Below, in pieces: positions 36,736 to 47,634 of a stretch of 64,000 nucleotides of DNA. The notes under the pieces were generated by a model. It saw only the letters and a program-made list of their open reading frames with translations. It did no database searches and was not told the origin of the DNA. The stretch is taken from assembly GCA_964016985.1 (NCBI GenBank), contig OZ024825.1:36145557-36209556 (forward strand), written 5' to 3'. Source of the stretch: Anodontia alba. Taxonomy: Eukaryota > Mollusca > Bivalvia > Lucinida > Lucinidae. A program made the translations under genes and the position numbers. Numbering within the stretch: the stretch's first letter is position 1; every line of letters begins with the position of its first letter.

Positions 36736-36738
<3 letters not shown>
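36372..36738. other. Unassigned DNA between two CA repeats
   Basis: Contains a short direct repeat AGATCCGTGTGTG/AGATCCGTGTTTG and a CGGACCTCGGAC..CGGACCTCGAA pair. No gene. Confidence 0.4.

Positions 36739-36796
<58 letters not shown>
36739..36796. repeat. (CA)n microsatellite
   Basis: About 29 CA units. Confidence 0.98.
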
Positions 36797-36797
<1 letters not shown>

Positions 36798-37660
36798 CAG
36801 AATGAATATATCTAGGTATAAACTCTGTAAAGCAACAGATAACGTCCGACGCTGTCACAGTGGAATTGATACCTATTCACAGTGACACCGCCTCGCCAGT
36901 ATCACATCCCAGATATACTGACACGTCATATATCTAACTTCCGGTTGGGACTGGAGCGGGGTTTATGATAGACGATTTGTAGTCATACATTTTAAAAGTT
37001 CCAAAGACTGGATTTGACACGAAACATGGCTATGTGTGAAGGCTGATTCACAGTGACCACTTTAGCGGGTATAGGTGGGGTGGGTTAAACTTCTCATGAA
37101 CAGTTTTGATTTGACACCAAACACGGGTATGATCGAGACTGACCCTTTGGGAATGAGGTAATACCCATTGGAGTTGATGCAATGACCCTTTGAGGATGAA
37201 GTGGATTAGTCAGGGTTGCGCGTTGCCAGGACTGGGTGTGGGTGTGACCCATTTCTAAGGTCGTCTCTGCTGCGTAATTTCCAATCAAAAGCTTTGACAT
37301 GGCACCAATACCAAAATGGCTAATTGGCTATGTTTGGAGGTTGGCCTCTAGTGAGTGGCTGGGACCAGGCAAGGCATGTCGATACACATCTTTCCAGCAA
37401 ATATTAGTTCTTTTTTCTTTCAAACGTGTTTTTAAACGGGAAAAATTATAGTCTGACTTCTAATGCTGTTCAGAAATACAAACAAATGCAAAAAAAAAAA
37501 AAAAAAAAGAGCGAGAATAAAAGGCAAGAGATCAGATACGGACCGTATACGCTCTGCTGACCCGAAGTATCTGTCGTTATTAGTTAAGTGTTTACCAATG
37601 TTACGTTTGCTGTGATAGTGGTAATACCTTAAAGTTAACTTTAAGCCCGGCAGACCAAAA
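36797..37660. other. Unassigned, possible decayed tandem repeat
   Basis: GATTTGACACGAAACATGGC (37010), GATTTGACACCAAACACGGG (37108) and TTGACATGGCACCAAT (37294) suggest an old repeat unit. An A-run at 37491-37508. No gene. Confidence 0.4.
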
Positions 37661-37672
37661 CCAATATCTGTG

Positions 37673-37741
37673 CAAACAGTGTAGATCCTAATGAGACGGC
37701 TCGTTGTGAGTCGTCTCATCAGGATCTACACTGTTTGTCAT
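37673..37741. repeat. HP1 hairpin, ATGAG variant
   Basis: CAAACAGTGTAGATCCTAAT, inner stem GAGACGGCTCGTTGTGAGTC, and return. The outer arm matches other HP1 copies while the inner stem is different and still paired. Confidence 0.85.
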
Positions 37742-38001
37742 TCTGCTTCTGATTTTACTGAAACCCCTGTTTGTATTTGTGGACAAATCCAAATTCAAGA
37801 ATGGGAGAGTCCACTTGAGAATCTCAGGGATGAAAGGGTTAATGTGACCCCTTATCTTAAAATGATGTTCCTCGCACCTTGCCACATAGTTGCCTCAGTA
37901 GTTATCATAAATATGTATAGACAGACAGCCCTTGACAACAAACTCCAAGTTATAGCAAGGCTTATCGATCGTCATAGTCTGGCCCCAGACCCTTTCTTTA
38001 T

Positions 38002-38034
<33 letters not shown>

Positions 38035-38210
38035 TTGAGGGGACACAACACTTGTATAGCTTGTAGAATTTTTGTTTACTTCAGTCCCTTGTTCAGCCAT
38101 AGGTAACTTGAAGTTGGATTAAGGAGGATCATGATTAAAAAATAATGTAGAGAAAGAGAAAAATAGATATAAAACAAAAACGACTGGAGCCAGTCTAGTT
38201 TTAACCCTTC
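37742..38210. other. Unassigned, with T-run
   Basis: T-rich tract 37992-38036. Last 20 bp (ACTGGAGCCAGTCTAG) is a MITE-R end. Confidence 0.45.
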
Positions 38211-38516
38211 AAAGTGCCAAACAAAATTTGTAGCAGACGACATTCCATTTTTTAATCATTTTTCAGACAAAATAAGTATTGAAGACGATTCAATTGAAAT
38301 GTCAATACTTATTTTCTTTGAAAACTAGAAATGTGTCCAAAGGACACGGATGTCCCGCCTGAAAAACTTAAACGCAAATTGCTAACGCCGGACGCGGACG
38401 GAGATGGACGGACGGACAGGGGTAACACTATATGTGCTTTCCAACATTCTTCGAATAGCGGGGCATAAAAAATAAAAGGTCGCCTGATGCAGTTTTGATT
38501 AGCGCTTTAAGGGTTA
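38211..38516. mobile_element. MITE-P2 with inserted repeat
   Basis: TTAA|CCCTTCAAAGTGCCAAAC to TAGCGCTTTAAGGG|TTAA. HP3-like GAAATGTCAATACTTATTTT. Inserted block 38330-38470 with CAAAGGACACGGATGTCCCG and repeated GGACGGA words. Confidence 0.75.
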
Positions 38517-38718
38517 AGGGTGGACAGTCGACCGACGCCCTGCCCTGCCCACACAAGCCGTCTGAGGTAACTTTCAAAGATCAAATGGCAAAACTAAATC
38601 GCTGGATGAGTGGCAAACATTGTAGACTCTGATCTGACGCCGCGTTCTACAATCAATCTAAACAAAATTTCTTCTCTTTCCTTCAGTTTTAGAAGTTTTA
38701 CCCAATTGATTTTCATTT

Positions 38719-38753
38719 TTTTTTTTATTATTATTTTTATTTTTTTTTTTTAT

Positions 38754-38792
<39 letters not shown>

Positions 38793-38800
38793 AGGGGTCG
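38719..38800. repeat. T-rich then 28-G homopolymer tract
   Basis: (T)n interspersed with A, then a G-run from about 38764 to 38792. Could form G-quadruplexes. A half HP1 hairpin (GGCAAACATTGTAGACTCTG) lies at 38610-38655. Confidence 0.9.
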
Positions 38801-39049
38801 TATCTTTACTCAAACCGAAAAATGAAAATACCATTTTACCCAACTGATTGTATTTTGATGGGGTTAAATGCCCAAATGCCCCAAAAACTATCTGTTGCTC
38901 TGCACACAAACAACAACACTTTATGCAAATTGTATTAATTAGGATTGGTCATTGTCAGTAATGACAGACGAACTATGACTAAAACTTCCATCAGTCAAAA
39001 GTATCAAATAGCGGGGTGCAATGTAACACAGTTGTAACATTATGCCGGC

Positions 39050-39505
39050 ACTAAGGCAGGCTAATCAGAGCTGAAAAGATAATCGATTATCGGTCCTGCC
39101 ATTGCGATCGATAATCGATTAGTAATCACTGAAGATCTGGTCATAATTTTACCTGTTTCTCTGAGCATGACTCTTTTCATATGTTGTACTTCACTCACTG
39201 TGTATATTTGATCTGACAGGCCTGGGCAAACAGTGTAGACCCAGATGAGACGCCGCGTTTGCGGCGTCTCATCAGGGTCTACATTGTTTGCCACTCATCC
39301 AGCTATTTTAAACACAACTTTGGGTAGTAAGTTGTACTTGTTCATATTTTAGATTAAGTATGGTAGGAGTTGAGGTGTCTGAATACTAAGGGTAAATACG
39401 GTAAAGTAAGAGACACAGAAATTAAATGATCGATTATTAGCAAGATAATCGTTTTTGTGGAATTTATCGATCAATGAATCGATTCTTCGATTAATTGTGC
39501 CAGCC
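39050..39505. mobile_element. AATCGATTATCG element split by MITE-K
   Basis: Left GATAATCGATTATCGGTCCT and ATCGATAATCGATTAG; right GATCGATTATTAGCAAGATA and AATCGATTCTTCGATTAA. Ends CAGGCTAATCAGAGCTG and TGTGCCAGCCTTAG are loosely inverted. Confidence 0.6.
39215..39410. mobile_element. MITE-K
   Basis: HP1 with ATGAG inner stem: GCAAACAGTGTAGACCCAGA, TGAGACGCCGCGTTTGCGGC. Flank GCCACTCATCCAGCTATTTT and end CTAAGGGTAAATACGGTA. Confidence 0.85.
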
Positions 39506-39629
39506 TTAGCCAGCACCGTAAGAGTGTCAAACGACGGCTTGTCAAGTACAGTGCTTCACGGCCCGCTTGTCTAGGTAGCGTTAGTAGCCCACCCACCTCC
39601 ACTGCCGCGCTCAACTTTCCGTCGTTACT

Positions 39630-39857
39630 ATCAGGGAATGTACCATCGGTCATATGCGTCCAACGAAGACTCAAATCAGCCTGCGCATCGCGTAGTCTGA
39701 TCAGTCTCCATTTTCTTCAAGAAGAAACTCTGCATCCTTGGCTATCCGAAGTGTGCCCAGTGAAGATTCTGATCAGACTGCGCGAATGCGCAGGCTGATC
39801 TGAATCTTCGCAGGGCGCACATATCCGAAGGCAGGTTTACTGATGTTTTGGCTCAAT
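39630..39857. mobile_element. MITE-D
   Basis: GTCCAACGAAGACTCAAATC, CTTGGCTATCCGAAGTGTGC, ATGCGCAGGCTGATCTGAAT. Confidence 0.85.
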
Positions 39858-40279
39858 CGTTTCTATATGTCGCAGACTGGCTTTAATCTGACCATGTCCT
39901 ATAACAGACAGGATTTAATCTGACCATGACCTATCTTAAATGGGCGACTTTATACAAATATTGACCCGACAGTTCATTTAGTCTGGATTAGTACGGCGTG
40001 GGACAAAATTAAGATAACAACGGGTGTAAAATACCGCAGCACTGTCTGTCCGTGTTAGCAGACTAAAAATCCAGTCATTATTTGAAACACTGCGGATAGT
40101 TCTGAAGCACCATATTCCCCAAAGGAAATCCCGCAAGGACAAAGATAATTCACTTGAGGGACAAGCCACCCTTCGATACGGAGAATAGGGTATCCGCCCA
40201 TACATTAGCGTCGGTAACTGAATTTGAATCAAGAGTTTTTCGGACTTGTCAACATTGTTAATGTCATATCAGACCGATC
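39858..40279. other. Unassigned DNA
   Basis: Short direct repeat TTTAATCTGACCATG (39891, 39913). No gene. Confidence 0.4.
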
Positions 40280-40395
40280 AGTTTTAATACCTACAAACTT
40301 TTCCTGGGCAGGCTTAGTTCCAGTACTTTCTGCACATACTTTCACCAGTAACTGACAGCTGCCCTTCTTGAATCAATTTCCATGAAATTTACGTG
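40280..40395 (-). mobile_element. Decayed SINE-V body
   Basis: CTGGGCAGGCTTAGTTCCAG, CTGACAGCTGCCCTTCTTGA. Old copy. Confidence 0.6.
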
Positions 40396-40464
40396 ACCGA
40401 GCTCATATAAGAATGGGCTTATTTTCTGGGTAAAAATCCCGGTTGCCGGTTGAACAGACGGTAT

Positions 40465-40672
40465 TGAATGATAGTGTTGATGGTTTGGTTTTTTTTTACA
40501 TACCTTTCAATATTATTTAAGTCATATCGAGATGATGGAAGGGTGCTGAGGAAAGGCTCTGCTCAATGAAGCACTGTACTGTCATAAGTTGAATTCCGGC
40601 CCCAGTGGGATTCGAGCCCGGGACCTCTTGATCCGAAGTCAGGAGCGATAACCACTTGGCCTCCCGGACGCT
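40465..40672 (-). mobile_element. SINE-I, near full length
   Basis: Minus-strand head GGCCAAGTGGTTATCGCTCC (box A) and CCCGGGCTCGAATCCC (box B). Tail TTTTTACATACCTTTCAATA. The best copy for the head. Confidence 0.9.
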
Positions 40673-40743
40673 CGGTATTGAATGTAATCCTATCAACAGT
40701 CAACACTAAATAACGCAACTTTATGGTACAGTGCCTAGCAACC

Positions 40744-40989
40744 AGGGCCCGGTTGTTCAAAGCGTCGTTAGCTTAACGAGCTCGTTAAGGGTCATTTCGT
40801 TAACTGTTTTAGCAGATTCAATATACAATATTCTTATATTTTTTGATGAAAAAATGTGAGTAGCTTTTGCACTGCAAAAGCTACTCACATTTTTTCAGCA
40901 AAAAATTTTGGCATATTTGAGTATCACTTGATCTAAATTTTAACGAATCGTTAACTAACGACATCGTTAGCTTTGAACAACTGGGCCCA
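40744..40989. mobile_element. MITE-L copy 2, 246 bp
   Basis: AGGGCCCGGTTGTTCAAAGC to CTTTGAACAACTGGGCCCA. Same length as copy 1, internal sequence reversed relative to the termini. Confidence 0.9.
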
Positions 40990-41154
40990 GTTGTGGAACT
41001 TTACGGGAATTTTTCTGTTGTGTATATCAGGGAATTAAATTCATGCCCTTCTTTTTTGGAAAAGGGGCAGAACTGTGAGAAGGAATAGTAAAATAAAATA
41101 AACCAAATAATAAGCAACGCTGGTTTCAGGTAAACTCCCTGTTGAACTACTAAA

Positions 41155-41261
41155 CCCAGTCAGCATTCTACGTAAATCTATATCGGGCCTTCATCGGCCC
41201 GTCAGGGTAGCTGACGGGCCGATGACGGCCCGATGTAGATTTACGTAGAATGCTAGCTGGG
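41155..41261. mobile_element. Snapback element M, copy 4 (107 bp)
   Basis: Flanked by AA on both sides. Confidence 0.95.
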
Positions 41262-42127
41262 AAGTTACTGACTGGTTGAATACAATTCTGGGAGGGGGGG
41301 GGGGGGGCACTCATTATATAAGCATGGTCAGAGGGGGTATCGGGGGGGGGGGGGTGCGGCACTCATTATATAAGCATGGGTAGAGATGTACTGACTATTT
41401 AAGGGATCTTATTTTAGAGTGTCTGGAACGGGGGTGGTTTTTCATTGTAAAAAAAAACTGTGAAGGAATTCAAATATACCTGTCTGGAATGGGTTCACGT
41501 CTGTCTGGAAAGGGGCTAGTAAACTAAAATTTCATAAAAATAAAAGAGAACAGGACTGAAACATGGCACTGTTAATGAGACAAAAAAAACCTTGCAAACG
41601 GACTTAAGAAAGCAGTTAACGTCTCATAAGGCAAATTCGGGGCATATTTAAATGACTTCCCATGAAGGAAACTGTTGTTTGAAAATACCTTAGTTAAACT
41701 TGATATTGTGTGATTCTTGTTGTAGTAAGTACTTAATATTGATAATAGGTACAAGTAATGTATGTGTAAGTAAATCCTTGTTAACTGACTAAGCAAATGA
41801 GCATTTATTGTTTGTCTACAATGGGGTAAATGTTCGTCTTTCTTTTGTCTGGAAAGGGGTCTCAATCGTGTCTGGAAAGGTAGCAGTTCCGGGCTCCTGA
41901 CAGCACACCCCTACCCTTTTGATACTGCCCCCCTCCCCCACCCCCGTCCCGGGAATACAATGCAGCTAACTGCCAAAATCAAACGGTTAACCCACTATTT
42001 TGACAGTTATTGTTGTACGGTTTTGTTATCACCTGTACATATTCATTCTTTAACTTTGCTCCGATCAGCCGACTGAAATAAAAGTATTTTGTACTAAGGT
42101 CATTTAAGGCCACCTATATTTTAACAT
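41262..42127. other. Unassigned, with paired G-run repeats
   Basis: G-run then GCACTCATTATATAAGCATGG occurs twice (41290-41330, 41340-41385). Also repeated GTCTGGAA.GGGG words (41415, 41480, 41505, 41847, 41870). No gene. Confidence 0.5.
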
Positions 42128-42345
42128 ACAGCCGAAAACGTACCTTTGCCCATGTATGCCCAGTAAAGATTCAGATCAGTCCAGTGAGCATTCGCTGTGC
42201 ACATTTTGACTAGCCAAGGATGCAAGTTTATTCATGCGGACAACGAAGACTGATCAGACTGCGCGCATGCGCAGACTGATTTGACTCGTTTTGGACGCAC
42301 ATGTCAGAAAGTGCGTTTTCTCTAGTTGCGGCCCAAAATTATACG
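42128..42345. mobile_element. MITE-D, diverged
   Basis: GAAAACGTACCTTTGCCCAT, AGATTCAGATCAGTCC, ATGCGCAGACTGATTTGACT, GTGCGTTTTCTCTAGTTGCG. Confidence 0.75.
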
Positions 42346-42375
42346 ATGAGAGCAGCATATAAAATATATTAATCC

Positions 42376-42600
42376 CAGCACAATAAAAGGGCCCTCATCG
42401 CTTTATGTGGAAAAAGAATGCCAAAATCAGCCTGCGCATTTGCGCAGGCTGATTTGGGCACTCGTTGTCCGCTCATAGAATCATTTGATACTGAAGAAAA
42501 CATTAAAATGATTAGAGAAGTCTCATCAGGCTGCGCAAACTGTGCCAACGTATCTTGTAATGGATATGCGCACGTTATGTGGTGCATTTAGAGGATTGAA
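42376..42600. mobile_element. MITE-C-like
   Basis: AAAAGGGCCCTCATCGCTTT, HP4 AATCAGCCTGCGCATTTGCG with return, and CGCACGTTATGTGGTGCAT. Confidence 0.7.
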
Positions 42601-42609
42601 CACAGTGCA

Positions 42610-42827
42610 ACGCATGTCGGTCGGATCTGAACTTATCATAACTGCGCAGAAGACGAAGTTTTGATTTTTTCCTTTGTACTTATCAGACAAAATAAGGCTT
42701 GACAATGCATGAAAATCACCTGCCCAGTTTGAAATGCCAAGTCTTATTTCCTCTGAAAAATAATAATAATGTTAAGAAATAGAATATCGCCTGTTTCAAT
42801 TTTGCTTAGCGTTTTAAAGGATTAATC
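42610..42827. mobile_element. MITE-P2
   Basis: AAATAAGGCTTGACAATGCA / TTGAAATGCCAAGTCTTATT arms, right end TTAGCGTTTTAAAGGATTAA. Confidence 0.65.
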
Positions 42828-43137
42828 ATTCAGACATTCTCGTTACAGATACTGAACTCAGTTCCTTTCACTTTGAGTCGTGCCAGTTAATAAGAGACCT
42901 AAGCATGAATGCGGTTATCATTTAGTCTAAACCCATATTTTAAAGAGCTAATTACAACTGCAGTTTACTACAATTTACATACTATATTTACTTTCATTTT
43001 TAAGTAAAAATAAAGCTTGACATTTCATGTGAATCGTCTGCTTGGTCCTGCCAAGCATGTTTACATCAGTCTTTCCTCTTATCTGTAGACTGTCTGCATC
43101 CAATACTCCGACAGTGAAGGCACATATACCTCTAGAC

Positions 43138-43321
43138 GTGGCGCTTTTTTTCACAAAAAAGTACCGATATTTTTTCTAATTTCTCCACGAAAACATATGT
43201 TGTGGAACTCATAAAAAGCGCCTCGGTGAGGCGCTTCTCATGAGTATCACAACATATGTTTTCGTGGAGAAATAAGAAAAAAATGATATGTGGATACCCT
43301 CTCTTATCTGGAGCTATGAGG
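43138..43321. mobile_element. MITE-A, complete core
   Basis: TTCTCCACGAAAACATATGT arms nearly identical. HP2 tip AAAGCGCCTCGGTGAGGCGC. Confidence 0.9.
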
Positions 43322-43350
43322 CCCTGATAGATTCTGGTTATAGTTATCCC

Positions 43351-43415
43351 CAAGCAAACAACAAAACGTCGTAATAACGTTTCGACGTCGCTGCGACGTC
43401 ATAACGACGTTGTGT
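43351..43415. mobile_element. N-like snapback fragment
   Basis: CCAAGCAAACAACAAAACGT, CGACGTCGCTGCGACGTC, ATAACGACGTTGTGTGTT. Right terminus lost. Confidence 0.7.
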
Positions 43416-43589
43416 GTTAACTGTGGAGGCTGCGTTGATGTCTAGGCTGTCCATGACCTCCTCAGGCTTCTGGTTAGACGGAACTGGCGCTTTGTTATTC
43501 TCTCTCTCATACGGTAACTAGTGATTTTTCACAGAAAAATATGGTTGACGGTGACAAAACTTTCCACTTGTATTGAATGTCAAACCCTT

Positions 43590-43668
43590 TACTGAAGGAT
43601 AGCTAGGTGGGCAGGGATAAGTAAATATATCAAAACGTCGTCTGCTGAAATTATTACCCCGCATGCTA
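43590..43668. repeat. MITE-B 3' half
   Basis: TCAAAACGTCGTCTGCTGAA and TTACCCCGCATGCTA. Confidence 0.6.
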
Positions 43669-44054
43669 GGCCACAAGGTTCCTTTTTACGTGAAGCAGCT
43701 GGTATGTGGGTCAATGTACATGTCAGTGTTTAATATTAAATAGCCGACAAACAACTTACTAATCTAAATTCATAAAATAAAACCATACTGCAAAGTACCT
43801 AGTATAATATCTAGTCCAAAAGTAATGTATTTTAAAAAATACTCACTCACTTGCAACGGAACTAAATCCCATGGAAAAAAAAATGTTTCAGAAAAGTTTA
43901 CACCACGTGTTTTACAACATGTGCATATCGATCGAGGTTTTTTAACCAATGAAAATTCTAGTATAAACCCGTCAGAGAGAGAAGGACGGTATATATGCAT
44001 ATCGATTTCACTTACCTTTTCCCACTCCGCCACGGCTACCAGTCTACCAAATGC
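43669..44054. other. Unassigned DNA
   Basis: Overlapping frames on both strands have no recognised domain. No splice-supported exon. Confidence 0.4.
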
Positions 44055-44250
44055 CTGTTCAGCAGATAACAAATAGATTATAATTATCCTATTTTTCCCA
44101 GGAATAGGACTTGAAATTTCATAATAACTGCAATCCATTGGAGACAATTTGCAAGAAATGTCAAACCCTGTTTTCTGGGAAAGTAAGAAAAAGAAACAAC
44201 AAAAAAAAAAAAACATTTCATTTTGTCGTCTCCAATGAAAATTTTACTAG
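44055..44250. mobile_element. MITE-B
   Basis: GTTCAGCAGATAACAAATAG, ATTGGAGACAATTTGCAAGA, TTGTCGTCTCCAATG. An A-run of 13 near 44205. Confidence 0.75.
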
Positions 44251-44650
44251 ACTTAAATCCTGATCTAAGAACACGGTTTTTCGTGCGGGACCCATATTGC
44301 ATAGCACGGATAACGAAGGTCCAGGTCAGGTTGGTTGTCATGGTGATAAAACACAAATCAATGACACTGAGCAACATGTCGCCTCAGTAGCGGATCTTGA
44401 TATTCACTGCTCTGTTCGCTATTTACAGGTTAGCCTACAGAGACCGTAGTGTGCCGAACTAAATGACGAACAAAATCAATAACGGTCTGAACCAAACTGC
44501 ACAGCTGCATAGTCGGGACACTGTCACATACGTAAGCTTCCCAATCAAAACAGACAGTAGGACGATTCTGACTACCACGCGCAAATGTATGAGCCCATCT
44601 TGTCTTTAGCTGATTTTAGCTCTTTGCCAGCACCGGTACTACAGTTTGTT
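44251..44650. other. Unassigned DNA
   Basis: No repeat or gene recognised. Confidence 0.4.
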
Positions 44651-44739
44651 TTAGTGACCATCCCTTTTTATCCCCGACCAAATAGGTACGGGGATATAGC
44701 GATCAGCCTGGTGTCTGTCCGTCCTCAGACGCACCGTTG

Positions 44740-46250
44740 TGTGCTCCATAATTTTGATACCCTCAGAGATATTTTGATAATATTTGGTAAGGACGAAGAG
44801 GAGGACCAGTAGGCGTGTCGCGTGCAAGAGACAACTTTCATTTTCATTTTGTACTTATCTCCCCTGAAGCCGAAATCTTTTGTAGGACATATTTTTCATG
44901 CTGTTTGAGATGATTGGATAATATTTGGTAGGGACCTATATCAGGTCAAGTAGGAGTATCGCATACAGGAAGAACAACTTTTGCTTTGGACCTTCTGGCC
45001 ATTTCCCCTCAACAAATTTCCAAGTTTAATTCTTGTGTGCGCCATAAGTCTTAATGGTTTGAAATACATGTATTTTGATAATATTCAGTAGAGGCACAAA
45101 CCTGTAGGCATGTCGCGTGCAAGAGACACAACTCGCACTTTCTTATGTCCTCTGAAGCTAAATACTTGTGCAGGCCATAACTCCCATACTGTTTGAGATT
45201 TGAAAATATTGGGTAGGGACATATGTAAGGTCATGTAAGAAGGACAACTCTTGCTTTGTTCTTTTTCTAGTTATCTTCCTTGAACGAGTTTCAAATTCTT
45301 GTGCACTCTATAACGTCTTAAACGCGCCGTATTCCTCAAAAATAGACATTTTTTTTCATCCAAGAAAGGTTTAATAAACTGATATGTAGTATTAATATGA
45401 TCATAAAATGTGGTACCTGACAGCCTGTAAAATTTCAGTTAGCTCTCAATTTTGAACTGTATCAACAATGAAATTATTTTTTATATCGTGTCTCTGAATT
45501 AATGTTGGCAATATTAATTCAGAGATACGATAAAAAATCATTTCATTTCATTTCAAGAACGACAGACTAACTGAAAATTTGCATGCTGTCAGGTCCATAT
45601 TTTATGATTGTGTTAATACCAGATATCAATTTATACCTTTCCTGGATAATAAAATGTCTATTTTTGAAGAATATGGAGCCTTTAATGGTAAGAAATATTT
45701 TGACAATATTTGGTAGAGGCATAGATAAGAACCAGTAGGCATGTCGTGTGCAAGAGTACTCACACTTTCTCTATTATGTACTTATCTCTCCTGAAGCCGA
45801 AATCTTTTGCAGGCCATACCATCCATACTGTTTGAGATAACTTGATAATTTTTGGTAGGGACATCACGTCAAATAGGAGTGTCGTATGCAAGAAGAACAA
45901 CTTCAGCTTTGTTGATTTTCTAGCGGGAAGTCAAAATCTTGTGCAAGCCATAACTCCATACTGTTTGAGGTAATTTGATAATCATTAGTAGGAACACATA
46001 TTAGGTCAAGAAAGGGTGATGCGTGCAAGAGAGACAACTCTTGTTATGATCATTTTCTTGTTATCTCCTCTGATTTCAAAGTCAAAGTCTTTTGGGCACC
46101 ATAACTTCTTTATGTATGAAATATTTTAATAATATGTGGTAGAGACAAAAATGAGGCTCCATAGGTGTGTCAAGAGCAATAATGACAACTCTATTTTCTT
46201 TTTACAACCGTAACTTCCATACGGTTTTAAATATTTTGGCCATATTTCAT
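44740..46250. repeat. ~150-bp degenerate tandem array
   Basis: Units share CATACTGTTTGAGATA, TTTGATAATATTTGGTAG.GAC, AGTAGG.GTGTCGCGTGCAAG, GACAACTCTTGCTTT, TTATCTCCCCTGAAGCCGAA. Roughly eight to nine units, interrupted by MITE-Q. Confidence 0.85.
45312..45685. mobile_element. MITE-Q in the tandem array
   Basis: TIRs TTAAACGCGCCGTATTCCTC and GAATATGGAGCCTTTAA-type with AAAAATAGACATTTT arms. Inner hairpin ATTTTTTATATCGTGTCTCT / AGAGATACGATAAAAAAT. All nested inverted repeats. Confidence 0.8.
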
Positions 46251-46389
46251 ACTATCTTTGCATCTTTTTACTTTGCGCTCTTTCAATATTTCCATGATAT
46301 CTTATTGAAATACACACCAAATTTAGAAGTGGCACATTTGCCATCTCTTTTGATGGCTATTTCTAGAGGCAGAACTTGAAGTTAGAAAT

Positions 46390-46830
46390 TACTTATTTAA
46401 GAAATTTATTTACTCGTTATTTCGAACTATTAATTTTTTAAGTTAAGTAATAAATAAAAAAAAACGAATAAGTGCGGGGAAAAATATTATTTTTTTTTTA
46501 TATAAAACCAAATAGTTATTTGCAGAAAAAAAATCAATTCTTCTTTGTTTATATGAATTATAAATTCGGATGACGAACTTATTAATTCGTTTAAACGAAT
46601 TAATAATTTGAAATTTTTTACTTGTTCGTTCAAACGCATTATTTATGTGTTTAAATGAATTATTGATTCGATGTAATAAGAAGTCGAAATAACGAATAAA
46701 TAATTTGTTTGAACAAATAACAGTTAGTATAAGCGAAATATATCATTTCAATGAAATAATAATTCAAAATAACGAGTTAAAAATTCGTTTAAAAGAATTA
46801 ACAACTTAGTATTCCGCAAAATTGAATTCG
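46390..46830. repeat. AT-rich repeat of AACGAATTAATAA-type words
   Basis: Recurring TTCGTTTAAACGAATTAATA, AATAACGAATAAATAAT and their reverse complements with no fixed period. Confidence 0.7.
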
Positions 46831-46836
46831 TTTAAG

Positions 46837-47118
46837 ATCTTGAAAACACGCCTGTATCATTTAGATCCCCTTTAACCCTACTTTTAAATAGTAAAATTGG
46901 GGTTTACAGGAGTATACATTATTCCTCTTATTTTGCTAATAACATAGATTGTGGGTACTCATTAGAACCGCCTCGCCGAGGCGGTTCTAGCGAGCACACA
47001 CATTCTATGTTTTGAGCAGAAATATGAAAATATCAGATTTTTTTTATCAGAAAATTTTCCTTTTTTGGTTGTAAAATTTTCAATATACATGTATTCGAAT
47101 AGGTGTGTTTTTGTAATG
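46837..47118. mobile_element. MITE-G
   Basis: ATCTTGAAAACACGCC to GTGTGTTTTTGTAATG; HP2 tip AGAACCGCCTCGCCGAGGCG. Confidence 0.9.
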
Positions 47119-47345
47119 CGAAATGAAGAAGAATTAGGTATGTCACTAGACTAGACGGGCTCCGTATGAAAGCGACACCCTGTATATATTTGAAATTCAT
47201 GTTAACACCACCTATACATATATCTGACCATATACCTGATCGATTCAATGCCGTGATTTCGGGACCGACCATCGAGACTGCGGGTGTTCATTATTTTTAG
47301 TTCATTAGTGGTGTGGCATTCACACTGTCATTGCTGGGAGGCATT

Positions 47346-47515
47346 TAGACTGGCTATACAGTCTCTAATGACTAAATATTTATTCTTACAATCCTGTTTG
47401 ATAAAATCCATAAAAAGGCTGGTCACCAGAGTCATGACATTATCTTATCTCGCTTATCAAACAGGATTATACCTGTAAAAATAATATTTAGTCACTGAAG
47501 ACTGGAGCCAGTCTA
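47346..47515. mobile_element. MITE-R foldback
   Basis: AGACTGGCTATACAGTCTC to GACTGGAGCCAGTCTA, arms CTAAATATTTATTCTTACAA and TCCTGTTTGATAA. Longer copy at 57218-57446. Confidence 0.85.
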
Positions 47516-47634
47516 GGGGACATTGTGTTCCCTGTAGCGAGCAGTTGGTTGCAGAGTAGAGATTGTAAGGTTATATATAAATTTGTGATGTGTGAACTTT
47601 GGATAAACTGCCCATTTATACATACTGTTTTCTA

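Noticed and set aside
36133..36885. His-Thr and Cys-Val repeat proteins
   Set aside because: CA microsatellite translated.
38658..38909. Proline/lysine-rich frame
   Set aside because: Translation of the G and T homopolymer tracts.
43770..44377. 148-aa and 97-aa minus-strand frames
   Set aside because: They run through MITE-B arms and an A-run; no domain or conserved motif.
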